7,898 nt of DNA from Hyphomicrobiales bacterium (GCA_017305815.1 JAFKJZ010000088.1:1-7898), one strand, 5' to 3'. Counted from the stretch's first letter, positions 1 to 6,303 are shown. The notes: generated by a model not told the origin, from the sequence alone. Translations and numbers: made by a program.

Positions 1-4
1 AACA

Positions 5-17
5 GCACAAATTGTGC
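5..17. promoter_or_regulatory. Perfect 13-bp palindrome before the first gene
   Basis: The sequence GCACAAATTGTGC is a perfect inverted repeat of two 6-base arms around one central A. It ends 11 bases before the ATG chosen for the methyltransferase. The one-base centre is too small for an RNA hairpin loop, so a protein-binding DNA site (operator) is the more natural reading. The methyltransferase frame is open through to the window edge, so the palindrome could also be coding by chance. No regulator is identifiable. Confidence 0.35.
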
Positions 18-28
18 GTGAGAGACCG

Positions 29-946
29 ATGAATCAGGAAGCAACCACCGGCGTCTATGGCAACCCACCGGCAGAGCTGGCGGACTTGCCGCGCGAGGCC
101 GTCCAGTTTTCGCCGCTGATGCCGGGCAGCGCGGCGCTGGAGCGCTGCGCGGAGGGTTCGCTCGCCGGCATGGTGATGCTTGCGCCGCCCGGCACGATCG
201 AGCGCCGGCACGACATCGCGCAGGCGCTGCGCGCGCTGCAGCCGGGCGCCCAGCTGACCGTGATGGCGCCGAAGGACAAGGGCGGTTCCCGGCTCGCCAA
301 GGAGCTGAAGGCCTTCGGCTGCGAGATGAGCGAGACGGCGCTGCGCCATCACCGCATCCTTGTCGGTCCCCGGCCGGAGGATCTCTCCCGTCTCGCCGAA
401 GCGATCGCGGAAGGCTCGATGCGGCTGGTGGAGGAGACCGGGCTCTGGTCGCAGCCGGGCGTGTTCTCGTGGAACCGCGTCGATCCCGGCAGCGCCCTGC
501 TCCTGAAGCACCTGCCGCAGCTTGCCGGCCGCGGCGCCGATCTCGGTTGCGGCGTCGGCTATCTGGCGCGCGCCGTGATGGAGATGTCGACCGTCGAATC
601 GCTTGCCATGGTCGATATCGACCGGCGCGCCGTCGAGGCGGCGGCGAAGAACGTCACCGACCCGCGCGCCACGATGACTTGGGCGGACGTTCGCAAGGCG
701 GGAACGATCCCGGAGAACCTCGATTTCATCGTCATGAACCCGCCCTTCCATGACGGCGGCGCCGAGGACCGCTCGCTCGGCCAGGCCTTCGTCCGGCGCG
801 CCGCCGAGAGCCTGCGCAAGGGTGGCCGCCTCTGGCTGACGGCCAACCGGCACCTGCCGTATGAGGACCATCTGAAGACGCTGTTCGCCCGGGCCGATCT
901 GGTCGCCGAAGCGGAAGGCTTCAAGATCTACGAGGCACGCAAATGA
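29..946 (+). CDS. RsmC-like class I SAM-dependent 16S rRNA (guanine) methyltransferase
   Basis: This 305-residue protein probably methylates a guanine N2 in 16S rRNA (the family type methylates G1207), using S-adenosylmethionine. It has the two-part layout of RsmC. The N-terminal half (about 1-135) lacks a SAM motif and resembles the degenerate methyltransferase domain of that family. The C-terminal half is catalytic: GVFSWNRVDPGSALLL (144-159) is close to the RsmC/RlmG segment before motif I, DLGCGVGYLA (171-180) is the SAM-binding loop, VDID (195-198) is motif II, and NPPFH (237-241) is the N-methyltransferase catalytic motif. I chose ATG at 29. An in-frame GTG at 14 adds five residues, and the frame is open to the window edge, so a start further upstream cannot be excluded. 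No strong ribosome binding site is visible. The stop overlaps the next start by ATGA, implying translational coupling. The family is secure; the exact target base is inferred. Confidence 0.8.
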   Translation: MNQEATTGVYGNPPAELADLPREAVQFSPLMPGSAALERCAEGSLAGMVMLAPPGTIERRHDIAQALRALQPGAQLTVMAPKDKGGSRLAKELKAFGCEMSETALRHHRILVGPRPEDLSRLAEAIAEGSMRLVEETGLWSQPGVFSWNRVDPGSALLLKHLPQLAGRGADLGCGVGYLARAVMEMSTVESLAMVDIDRRAVEAAAKNVTDPRATMTWADVRKAGTIPENLDFIVMNPPFHDGGAEDRSLGQAFVRRAAESLRKGGRLWLTANRHLPYEDHLKTLFARADLVAEAEGFKIYEARK

Positions 947-1704
947 ACAAGTCCGGCGGCAAGGCAAGCTTCCCGACGGCCCGGCTCGACCGGCTGCTCG
1001 CAAATCTCGGCTATGGTTCGCGGCGCGAGGTGCAGGGCCTGATCCAGGGCGGCCGCGTCATTCTCGATGGCGAGGCGGAGACCGATCCGGCCCAGCACGT
1101 CTATGTGAAGCCCGACCTCGCCACTCGCATGACGGTGGCGGGCGAACCGCTCGATCCGCCGCCCGGCATGGCGCTGATGATCCACAAGCCGCTCGGCGTC
1201 ACCTGCTCGCACAAGGAAACCGGCGCGCTGATCTATTCGCTGCTGCCGGAACGCTGGCGCCGCCGCGATCCCGTCATCTCCACCGTCGGCCGTCTCGACA
1301 AGGAGACGTCGGGCCTGCTGCTGATGACCGATGACGGCGCGCTGCTCCATCGCATCATTTCGCCGCGCCACCATGTGCCCAAGCGCTACCAGGTGACGCT
1401 CGACCGGCCGCTCAATGGCGACGAGGCGGCGCTGTTTGCGGCCGGTGGGCTGATGCTCGAGGGCGAGGACAAGCCGCTGCTGCCGGCCGAGATGGAGAGC
1501 GCCGGCCCGAAGCAGGCGACGCTGACCCTGCATGAGGGCCGCTATCATCAGGTCCGCCGCATGTTCGCCGCCGTCGGCAACCATGTCGTGGCGCTGCATC
1601 GCGACCGCATCGGCCTGCTCGACCTGCCGGCGGATCTGGAAGCCGGCTCGTACCGTCTTCTGACCGCCGCCGACATCGACGCGGTGTTCGGAGCCTCGGC
1701 GTGA
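943..1704 (+). CDS. rsuA: RsuA-family 16S rRNA pseudouridine synthase
   Basis: This 253-residue enzyme isomerises a uridine in rRNA to pseudouridine; RsuA acts at U516 of 16S rRNA. An S4 RNA-binding domain occupies about residues 13-70 (ARLDRLLANLGYGSRREV, 13-30). The catalytic domain starts at MIHKPLGVTCSH (79-90). The signature GRLDKETSGLLLMTDDG (116-132) contains the catalytic Asp119. The C-terminal family motif GRYHQVRRMFAAVGNHV (199-215) is intact. The length suits RsuA/RluB/RluE/RluF proteins. The HKPLGVTCSHK and LLPERWRRRDP segments and the S4 domain favour RsuA over RluE, but the family members are hard to separate by eye. It starts inside the stop of the upstream methyltransferase (ATGA) and ends in a GTGA overlap with the next gene, so the three are probably co-translated. 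Two 16S rRNA modification genes side by side support a ribosome-maturation role. Confidence 0.85.
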   Translation: MNKSGGKASFPTARLDRLLANLGYGSRREVQGLIQGGRVILDGEAETDPAQHVYVKPDLATRMTVAGEPLDPPPGMALMIHKPLGVTCSHKETGALIYSLLPERWRRRDPVISTVGRLDKETSGLLLMTDDGALLHRIISPRHHVPKRYQVTLDRPLNGDEAALFAAGGLMLEGEDKPLLPAEMESAGPKQATLTLHEGRYHQVRRMFAAVGNHVVALHRDRIGLLDLPADLEAGSYRLLTAADIDAVFGASA

Positions 1705-2897
1705 CCCTTCCCGGTTCGAAATTCTACGACGTCGTCGTGCTCGGCGCCGGAGCCGCCGGCATGATGTGCGCCATCGAGGCGGGCAAGCGCGGCCGCTCCG
1801 TCGCCATCGTCGACCATTCGCCCTCGGCCGGCGACAAGATCCGCATTTCCGGCGGCGGCCGCTGCAACTTCACCAACATCAACGCGTCGGCGAAAAACTT
1901 CATCTCGAAGAATCCGCGCTTCGCCATCTCGGCGCTGTCGCGCTTCACGCAGCGCGATTTCATCGCCCTCGTCGAGCGCTACGGCATCGCCTATCACGAG
2001 AAGACGCTGGGCCAGTTCTTCTGCGACGGCTCGGCCAAGCAGATCATCGAGATGCTGGTCGCCGAGATGCTGCGCCATGGAGTCGAGCTGCGGCTGGGCA
2101 CCGAGATCAAGCGCGTCGAGCACCGCGTCGATGGCGGCTTCCGCGTGGCGCTTTCGACCGGCGACGTCGTCTGCAAATCGCTGGTGATCGCCACCGGCGG
2201 CAAGTCGATCCCGAAGATGGGTGCCACCGGCTTCGGCTACGAGATCGCCAGCCAGTTTGGCCTGAAGCTGGTCGAGACGCGGCCCGGCCTGGTGCCGCTC
2301 ACCTTCGACCCGGCGACATTGGCGCGCCTGGAGCCGCTTTCCGGCATCGCCGTTGACGCCGTCGCCCAGCATGGCAAGACGCGTTTCGCCGAGGCGATGC
2401 TCTTCACCCATCGCGGCCTTTCCGGGCCTGCGATCCTGCAGATCTCGTCCTATTGGCGGGAGGGCGACGAGATCACGCTCTCCATGCTGCCCGGTATCGA
2501 CGTATTCGCAACGCTGAAGGCGGCGAAGGCGGAGCGCGGCAAGCAGGCGCTGCAGACCGTTCTCGCGACGCTGTTGCCGAAACGGCTGGCGCAGCTGATC
2601 GCCGAGGCGGAGCAGGGGCCGGCCAACCTCGCCGACTTTTCCGACAAGGCGCTGCGCCGCGTCGAGGCGGCGACCAACGCCTGGCGCGTCAAGCCACTGG
2701 GCTCCGAGGGCTACCGCACCGCCGAAGTGACCCTCGGCGGCGTCGACACCGACGAACTGGACCCGAAGACGATGGCGGCGAAGGCGGTTCCGGGCCTCCA
2801 TTTCATCGGCGAGGTCGTCGATGTCACGGGCTGGCTCGGCGGGTACAATTTCCAGTGGGCCTGGTCGTCCGGCTGGGTGGCGGGGCAGGCGGTCTAG
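1701..2897 (+). CDS. YhiN/HI0933-like (BaiN-type) FAD-dependent oxidoreductase
   Basis: This 398-residue flavoprotein belongs to the HI0933/YhiN family, whose physiological substrate is mostly unknown. The N-terminal Rossmann motif VVVLGAGAAG (11-20) binds the FAD ADP moiety. The family hallmark ISGGGRCNFTN (49-59) follows. FTHRGLSGPAIL (235-246) is the conserved segment of the inserted domain. The C-terminal GLHFIGEVVDVTGWLGGYNF (365-384) closes the FAD site. Length and motif order match full-length family members, so it looks intact. The start is GTG at 1701, overlapping the rsuA stop as GTGA; the next in-frame ATG lies inside the dinucleotide motif and is too late. It has no separate ribosome binding site, consistent with coupled translation. 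Its stop codon lies inside the terminator stem. Some family members are annotated as bile-acid reductases (BaiN) or aminoacetone oxidases, but nothing here supports those specific activities. Confidence 0.88.
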   Translation: MTLPGSKFYDVVVLGAGAAGMMCAIEAGKRGRSVAIVDHSPSAGDKIRISGGGRCNFTNINASAKNFISKNPRFAISALSRFTQRDFIALVERYGIAYHEKTLGQFFCDGSAKQIIEMLVAEMLRHGVELRLGTEIKRVEHRVDGGFRVALSTGDVVCKSLVIATGGKSIPKMGATGFGYEIASQFGLKLVETRPGLVPLTFDPATLARLEPLSGIAVDAVAQHGKTRFAEAMLFTHRGLSGPAILQISSYWREGDEITLSMLPGIDVFATLKAAKAERGKQALQTVLATLLPKRLAQLIAEAEQGPANLADFSDKALRRVEAATNAWRVKPLGSEGYRTAEVTLGGVDTDELDPKTMAAKAVPGLHFIGEVVDVTGWLGGYNFQWAWSSGWVAGQAV

Positions 2898-2909
2898 CCT
2901 GCCCCTTTT
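2882..2909 (+). terminator. Intrinsic terminator of the methyltransferase-rsuA-flavoprotein operon
   Basis: A perfect 9-bp stem, GGGGCAGGC (2882-2890) with GCCTGCCCC (2897-2905), encloses a 6-base loop. TTTT (2906-2909) follows directly. The stem begins in the last codons of the flavoprotein gene and contains its TAG stop (2895-2897). No T-run follows the hairpin in the minus direction, so it should act mainly on plus-strand transcripts. It sits four bases before the end of the convergent gfa. Confidence 0.88.
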
Positions 2910-2912
2910 CAT

Positions 2913-3488
2913 TCATTCGGCGAGAACTCCGGATTTCTTCGCCGCGAAGATCGCCAGCGCGTCCATCAGCGGCGGCGACAGGCAGTCATAGGGTTCGAGG
3001 CCGAGTTCACGGATGCGCGCGCGGACCGCGCCCATGCTGTCCGGCTTCACGCCTCCCTCGATCAGCGACGAGATGAAGGCGCCGAACTGCGGCGCCTGCC
3101 AGCCTTCCTCGCGCGAAAGCTCGGTGTGGACGAAGGTCAGGCCCTTGAAGGCATGATCCTTCTCGACCGGCCCGTGCATGTGCACGCCGCAGACCTTGCA
3201 GGCATGGCGCAGGATGGTGGCGGCCGGATTGACGATGGCGAGCTTGTCGCCGTTCTCCGCCACGCGGACATTGGCGGTCGGCGCGACAGCGACGATCGAG
3301 ACAATGGCGCCCTCGGGCTTCCAGCACTGGGTGCAGCCACAGGCATGGTTGTGGGCGACCTGGCCCTTGATCTCGACCTTCACCGGCTTGTCGAGACAGT
3401 GGCAGACCAGCGTTCCGCCGGCGAAATCGTCCGCGCCCTTGCGGAGGCCGTGATCGATGGCGGGGTGCAGAAGGACCGTGGCAGGCAT
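2913..3488 (-). CDS. gfa: S-(hydroxymethyl)glutathione synthase (glutathione-dependent formaldehyde-activating enzyme)
   Basis: This 191-residue cytoplasmic protein catalyses formation of S-hydroxymethylglutathione from formaldehyde and glutathione, the first step of glutathione-dependent formaldehyde oxidation. All the zinc-binding cysteines of the Gfa fold are visible: CHC at 29-31, CGCTQC at 50-55 (C50, C52, C55) and CKVC at 97-100. The length agrees with the family (about 190). The segment [18 protein letters not shown] (104-121) is typical of true Gfa rather than of the shorter generic GFA-domain proteins. I chose ATG at 3488 over the longer frame open to 3593: GAGGGAG lies 6 bases upstream, and homologues start there. 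The next enzyme of the pathway, a class III alcohol dehydrogenase, is not in the window, so the gene stands alone here. Its end is convergent with the flavoprotein operon, and no T-rich terminator of its own is evident. Confidence 0.9.
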   Translation of the reverse strand: MPATVLLHPAIDHGLRKGADDFAGGTLVCHCLDKPVKVEIKGQVAHNHACGCTQCWKPEGAIVSIVAVAPTANVRVAENGDKLAIVNPAATILRHACKVCGVHMHGPVEKDHAFKGLTFVHTELSREEGWQAPQFGAFISSLIEGGVKPDSMGAVRARIRELGLEPYDCLSPPLMDALAIFAAKKSGVLAE

Positions 3489-3494
3489 TTCAGG

Positions 3495-3501
3495 CTCCCT
3501 C
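3495..3501 (-). promoter_or_regulatory. Shine-Dalgarno site deciding the gfa start
   Basis: On the minus strand, GAGGGAG lies six bases before the ATG at 3488. This fixes the 191-residue form and makes the 35-residue upstream extension of the open frame unlikely to be translated. Confidence 0.7.
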
Positions 3502-3542
3502 GTTCGTTCTTGCCGGAGGATCCGGTTCGAGCAAGGTAGCGC

Positions 3543-3556
3543 TGACGTAGCGTCAA
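3543..3556 (-). promoter_or_regulatory. Candidate -35 box and overlapping inverted repeat upstream of gfa
   Basis: TGACG-TAG-CGTCA (3543-3555) is a perfect 5-3-5 inverted repeat. Read on the minus strand, TTGACG (3551-3556), a good -35 hexamer, overlaps its leading arm. No convincing -10 is found at the ideal 16-18 base spacing, so the promoter call is weak. The overlap with a dyad suits a repressor or activator site controlling gfa, but no regulator can be named. Confidence 0.35.
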
Positions 3557-3610
3557 GGAAACGGGTTGGCAGTCGGCCCGCGAAGAATTGCATGCGCGGG
3601 CGCGCAGACG

Positions 3611-3653
3611 AAAACGGCCATGCCGGGGGTCGAAGCCCCGCGACATGGCCGTT
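3611..3653 (-). terminator. Intrinsic terminator of argC
   Basis: Arms at 3613-3622 and 3644-3653 pair over 10 bp (core ACGGCCATG with CATGGCCGT). An inner GC-rich stem lies at 3624-3628 with 3636-3640. On the minus strand the structure ends in GGCCGTTTTC, so a short T-run closes it. It lies 25 bases past the argC stop and faces away from gfa, whose start region lies further along. The T-run is short, so efficiency may be moderate. Confidence 0.75.
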
Positions 3654-3677
3654 GAAGTGTCGTCCAGTGAGGCCGAC

Positions 3678-4628
3678 CTAGCTGAGGCCGCTCGCCTCGT
3701 CGAGGCCGAGAACCAGGTTCAGGTTCTGCACGGCGGCGCCCGAGGCTCCCTTGCCGAGATTGTCGAGCAGGGCGACGAGGCGCGCCTGGCCCGCGCCTTC
3801 GGTGCCGAAGGTGAAGAGCTTCATCCGGTTGGTGCTGTTCAGCCCTTCGGGATCGAGGCCTGTCATGGCGCCCGATTCCGCGAGGCTGGCGACGGTGACG
3901 AAGCGCTCGCCGGCATAGTGGGCGGAAAGCGCCTCGTTCAGCGCGGCCAGCGACGGCTTGCCGGGGATCAGGTCCAGATGCAGCGGGATCTCGACGATCA
4001 TGCCCTGCGCATAGCGGCCGACGGAGGGCGCGAAGATCGGGCGCAGCTCAAGCTGGCCGTGCTTCTGGATTTCCGGAACATGCTTGTGCTGCAACGGCAG
4101 CGCATAGATGCGGAAATTCTCGTGCGTGTAGTTCGGCGCGTTCGGATCCTCGAACTCGGCGATCATCGACTTGCCGCCGCCGGAATAGCCCGAGACGGCG
4201 TTGATTGTCACCGGCCAGGAGCCGGGCAGGAGACCTGCCGACACCAGCGGCCGCAGTAGCGCGATGGCGCCGGTCGCGTAGCAGCCCGGGTTGGAGATCC
4301 GCGTCGAGCCGGCGATCTTCGCCCGCTGCGCCTTGTCCAGCTCGGCAAAGCCATAGGTCCAGTCGGCAGCCGTCCGGTAGGCGGTCGACGCGTCGATCAC
4401 CTTGACCGCCGGATTGTCGATGAGGCTGACGGCTTCCCTGGCCGCGGCATCCGGCAGGCAGAGGATGACGGCGTCGGCGCCGTTCAGCAGCTCTGCCCTG
4501 GCCGCCGTCTCCTTGCGACGCTCGGGCGCGATCGACAAAAGCTGGATGTCGTCGCGGCCTTCCAGGCGCTGGCGGATCTGCAGACCCGTCGTGCCGGCTT
4601 CGCCGTCGATGAAGACCTTGGATACCAT
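3678..4628 (-). CDS. argC: N-acetyl-gamma-glutamyl-phosphate reductase, short (type 2) form
   Basis: This 316-residue enzyme reduces N-acetyl-gamma-glutamyl phosphate to N-acetylglutamate 5-semialdehyde with NADPH, the third step of arginine biosynthesis, in the cytoplasm. The N-terminal nucleotide-binding segment is [15 protein letters not shown] (4-18). The catalytic cysteine is C116 in SNPGCYAT (112-119). [13 protein letters not shown] (143-155) and LQHKHVPEI (179-187), carrying the active-site histidine region, are conserved. The length of about 310 and the [13 protein letters not shown] start identify the type 2 ArgC of proteobacteria rather than the type of about 345 residues. GGAGG (4636-4640) lies 7 bases before the ATG, fixing the start. 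It lies behind rplM-rpsI on the same strand, an arrangement common in Rhizobiales, but a strong terminator separates it from rpsI. It must therefore rely on read-through or on its own promoter in 4629-4726, where I find no convincing hexamer pair. Confidence 0.94.
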   Translation of the reverse strand: MVSKVFIDGEAGTTGLQIRQRLEGRDDIQLLSIAPERRKETAARAELLNGADAVILCLPDAAAREAVSLIDNPAVKVIDASTAYRTAADWTYGFAELDKAQRAKIAGSTRISNPGCYATGAIALLRPLVSAGLLPGSWPVTINAVSGYSGGGKSMIAEFEDPNAPNYTHENFRIYALPLQHKHVPEIQKHGQLELRPIFAPSVGRYAQGMIVEIPLHLDLIPGKPSLAALNEALSAHYAGERFVTVASLAESGAMTGLDPEGLNSTNRMKLFTFGTEGAGQARLVALLDNLGKGASGAAVQNLNLVLGLDEASGLS

Positions 4629-4726
4629 GGGCTTGCCTCCGTTCAGGCACCAGAAGATGGGGGCTTCAGCGCCACCCGCAAGGATGTCGCGTCAGCATGA
4701 CCCTGCGATGAAGCAGGACCGCATAG

Positions 4727-4760
4727 AAAAAGGGCGCTGCGGTTGCCCGAAGCGCCCTTT
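4727..4760 (-). terminator. Intrinsic terminator of rplM-rpsI
   Basis: A perfect 10-bp stem pairs 4729-4738 with 4751-4760 (GGGCGCT with AGCGCCC plus an AAA/TTT extension), with a 12-base loop. On the minus strand the descending arm runs directly into TTTTT (4731-4727). It starts 24 bases after the rpsI stop. This is the strongest terminator in the minus-strand block. Confidence 0.9.
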
Positions 4761-4783
4761 CGAAAACGTCGCGAGGACGCTGA

Positions 4784-5254
4784 TTAGCGCTTCGAGAACT
4801 GGAAGCTGCGGCGGGCCTTGGCGTGGCCGTACTTCTTGCGCTCGACGACGCGGCTGTCGCGGGTCAGGAAGCCGCCCTTCTTGAGGACGGTGCGCAGCTC
4901 GGGCTCGTAATAGGTCAGAGCCTTCGAGATGCCGTGACGGAGCGCGCCGGCCTGGCCGGACAGACCGCCGCCGGCGACCGTCGCGTTGATGTCGTACTGG
5001 TCGGTACGCGAGGCAACGCCGATCGGCTGCTGGACGAGCATCTGCAGAACCGGGCGAGCGAAGTAGCCGCGGTATTCCTTGCCGTTCACGGTGATCTTGC
5101 CGGTGCCCGGCTTGATCCAGACGCGGGCAATGGCGTTCTTGCGCTTGCCGGTCGCGTAGGCGCGGCCCTGGGCGTCAAGCTTCTGCACATGGACAGGAGC
5201 CGCGTTCTCGGTCGAGATGACGGCGAGGTCCTGGAGGGACTGGAGATCAGCCAT
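4784..5254 (-). CDS. rpsI: 30S ribosomal protein S9 (uS9)
   Basis: This 156-residue protein is a structural component of the small subunit. The family signature [19 protein letters not shown] (95-113) is complete. The protein ends in the invariant SKR tail that reaches the P-site tRNA. The core starts at about [13 protein letters not shown] (34-46). The first 30 or so residues are an N-terminal extension beyond the E. coli form (130 residues), as is usual in alphaproteobacteria. The ATG follows the rplM stop after only two bases, with GAGG inside the end of rplM serving as ribosome binding site, so the pair is co-transcribed. A strong intrinsic terminator follows the stop. Confidence 0.98.
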   Translation of the reverse strand: MADLQSLQDLAVISTENAAPVHVQKLDAQGRAYATGKRKNAIARVWIKPGTGKITVNGKEYRGYFARPVLQMLVQQPIGVASRTDQYDINATVAGGGLSGQAGALRHGISKALTYYEPELRTVLKKGGFLTRDSRVVERKKYGHAKARRSFQFSKR

Positions 5255-5256
5255 GT

Positions 5257-5721
5257 TCAGGCAATCCTCTTGTTCTTGGCATTCAGGGCGCCGACGTCCA
5301 GCACTTCCGGCTGCTGGGCTTCATGCGGATGCTCCGAGCCGGCATAGACGCGCAGGTTCTTGAGCTGGCGACGGCCGAGCGGACCCTCGGGGATCATGCG
5401 CTCGATGGCCTTCTCCAGAACGCGCTCGGGGAACTTGCCCTCGATGATCTGGCGCGGGCTGCGCTCCTTGATGCCGCCGATGTAGCCGGTGTGCCAGTAG
5501 TACCGCTTGTCGGTGTACTTGGCGCCGGTGAAGACGACCTTGTCGGCATTGATGACGATGACGTTGTCGCCGTCGTCGACATGCGGGGTGAAGCTGGCCT
5601 TGTGCTTGCCGCGAAGGCGGTTCGCCACGACGACGGCGAGACGGCCAACGACCAGCCCTTCAGCGTCGATCAGAATCCACTTCTTCTCGACATCCGCCGG
5701 CTTGGTGGAAATGGTGCTCAT
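5257..5721 (-). CDS. rplM: 50S ribosomal protein L13 (uL13)
   Basis: This 154-residue early-assembly protein of the large subunit shows the conserved [17 protein letters not shown] (13-29) start. The L13 signature [19 protein letters not shown] (108-126) is followed by [16 protein letters not shown] (127-142). The length is typical of alphaproteobacteria, slightly longer than the 142 residues of E. coli. The start is ATG at 5721. The site before it is weak (an ACGAG-like stretch rather than GGAGG), which suits a gene with a structured and possibly regulatory leader. It forms a two-gene unit with rpsI. Confidence 0.98.
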   Translation of the reverse strand: MSTISTKPADVEKKWILIDAEGLVVGRLAVVVANRLRGKHKASFTPHVDDGDNVIVINADKVVFTGAKYTDKRYYWHTGYIGGIKERSPRQIIEGKFPERVLEKAIERMIPEGPLGRRQLKNLRVYAGSEHPHEAQQPEVLDVGALNAKNKRIA

Positions 5722-5793
5722 TGTTGAACTCGTTTTCTCGTGCCCTTCGCGGGCAGGATTAGCGGCAACAGGACGCGTGGTCCTGTCGTTCGT
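5722..5793 (-). promoter_or_regulatory. Structured 5' leader of rplM-rpsI
   Basis: Between the predicted transcription start (about 5793) and the rplM ATG lie two compact hairpins. One has arms ACAGGAC (5768-5774) and GTCCTGT (5780-5786), a 7-bp stem with a 5-base loop. The other has arms TGCCC (5741-5745) and GGGCA (5751-5755), with a 5-base loop. The ribosome binding site is weak. Autogenous control by a ribosomal protein binding its leader is well known for such operons. I infer that possibility here; the structure does not match a leader class I can name. Confidence 0.4.
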
Positions 5794-5799
5794 GGCCGG

Positions 5800-5828
5800 T
5801 GTTTAGCTTGGAGCACGGATTCCGTCAA
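5800..5828 (-). promoter_or_regulatory. Sigma-70-type promoter of rplM-rpsI
   Basis: On the minus strand, TTGACG (5823-5828) is the -35 box and TAAACA (5800-5805) the -10 box, with an exact 17-base spacer. TTGACG is a typical alphaproteobacterial housekeeping -35 sequence. The predicted start is about 5793, giving a leader of roughly 70 bases. AT-rich sequence directly upstream could act as an UP element. Confidence 0.7.
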
Positions 5829-6086
5829 GCATCGCTGAAAAGTCGATGTTTGAAATAGACGTTTGATATCAATGGTTTGCGTATATGGTATTATTTTACC
5901 CTATAGCGCGATCCATTTGCGCCGTCCAAGCGGGCTCAATCTATCGCGGATGAGCGTGGCGGGCACCCGAAATGCGTGAAGTCGGAGGATAGCCGGCGAG
6001 GGGGGCGCAGTCGCCGTCGCGAAGCGTGCTATGGGATGGTTCGGGGTGAGCCGCGTCGGCTCGCAAGGCTTTTGGGGGATTGGATC
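5829..6086. other. Intergenic region with an AT-rich block
   Basis: No convincing coding frame is present. Positions 5836-5905 are markedly AT-rich against the GC-rich surroundings, with a perfect palindrome TTGATATCAA at 5863-5872 and the run GGTATTATTTTACCCTATAG further on. The block lies upstream of the rplM promoter and may be its UP element. It may also hold a plus-strand promoter for the mini-gene at 6087, though no hexamer pair is convincing. Positions 5911-6086 return to high GC, and their open frames have arginine-rich compositions of the sort that GC-rich non-coding DNA gives. Confidence 0.5.
5912..5934 (+). repeat. Imperfect direct repeat, copy 1
   Basis: TCCAT, two bases, then GCGCCGTCCAAGCGGG. 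It matches copy 2 at 6201-6224 except for one A/G change and a spacer that is one base shorter. The two copies flank the mini-gene at 6087-6179, about 290 bases apart. In copy 2 the repeat forms one side of a strong hairpin; here it does not. The origin is unknown and chance similarity in GC-rich DNA cannot be excluded. Confidence 0.35.
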
Positions 6087-6179
6087 ATGTGGACGGTCTG
6101 GAAGCATCCGCTGGTGAAGTGGATCGTGTTGCTGGTGCTGCTGGGCGCGACCGGCGCCTTCATTCTCGCGACGACGTAG
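6087..6179 (+). CDS. Small single-span membrane protein, 30 residues, unrecognised
   Basis: I do not recognise this protein. It begins MWTVWKHPLVKW, with Trp and Lys/His residues at the membrane interface, and continues as one hydrophobic stretch (about 9-28, VKWIVLLVLLGATGAFILA) ending in ATT. This is the profile of a bacterial membrane mini-protein. I chose ATG at 6087 because GGGGGA (6074-6079) lies 7 bases upstream. The frame is open further (ATG at 6036, GTG at 5976), but those additions are arginine-rich and not protein-like, and no good ribosome binding site precedes them. The gene stands alone between rplM (divergent) and the VOC pseudogene. Its function is unknown. The main alternative is a chance open frame; the site and the clean hydrophobic segment argue against that. 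Confidence 0.5.
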   Translation: MWTVWKHPLVKWIVLLVLLGATGAFILATT

Positions 6180-6200
6180 CGGGGGAGGCGGGCTTCCCGC

Positions 6201-6224
6201 TCCATCCGGCGCCGTCCAGGCGGG
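6201..6224 (+). repeat. Imperfect direct repeat, copy 2
   Basis: TCCAT, three bases, then GCGCCGTCCAGGCGGG. This is the partner of the copy at 5912-5934. Most of it is absorbed in the hairpin at 6206-6234. Confidence 0.35.
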
Positions 6225-6234
6225 ACGGTGCCGG
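6206..6234. other. 12-bp GC-rich hairpin downstream of the mini-gene
   Basis: Arms CCGGCGCCGTCC (6206-6217) and GGACGGTGCCGG (6223-6234) pair over 12 positions with a single G-T wobble and a 5-base loop. A weaker GCGGG-CTT-CCCGC hairpin lies just before it (6188-6200). No T-run follows on either strand, so it is not a standard intrinsic terminator. It could stabilise the 3' end of the mini-gene transcript or assist termination; this is inference. Confidence 0.5.
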
Positions 6235-6303
6235 TCGGGCGGATTGTCGCGTGGCGGAGCTGGTTGACCGAAGGGGCCGGCCACCGGCCGCGCGAACGTC
6301 ACG

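Noticed and set aside
928..2912. Long minus-strand open frames opposite the pseudouridine synthase and flavoprotein genes (928-1599 and 1548-2912)
   Set aside because: Their products are Arg/His/Asp-rich without family motifs, and they lie exactly antisense to two genes with complete family signatures. Long antisense frames are expected in GC-rich coding DNA.
3588..4259. Plus-strand open frame of 223 codons opposite argC
   Set aside because: It is antisense to argC, whose catalytic motifs are intact, and also crosses the argC terminator hairpin; the product has no recognisable features.
4823..5727. Plus-strand open frames opposite rpsI and rplM
   Set aside because: They are mirror frames of two highly conserved ribosomal protein genes, with Ala/Val/Asp-rich products and no ribosome binding sites.
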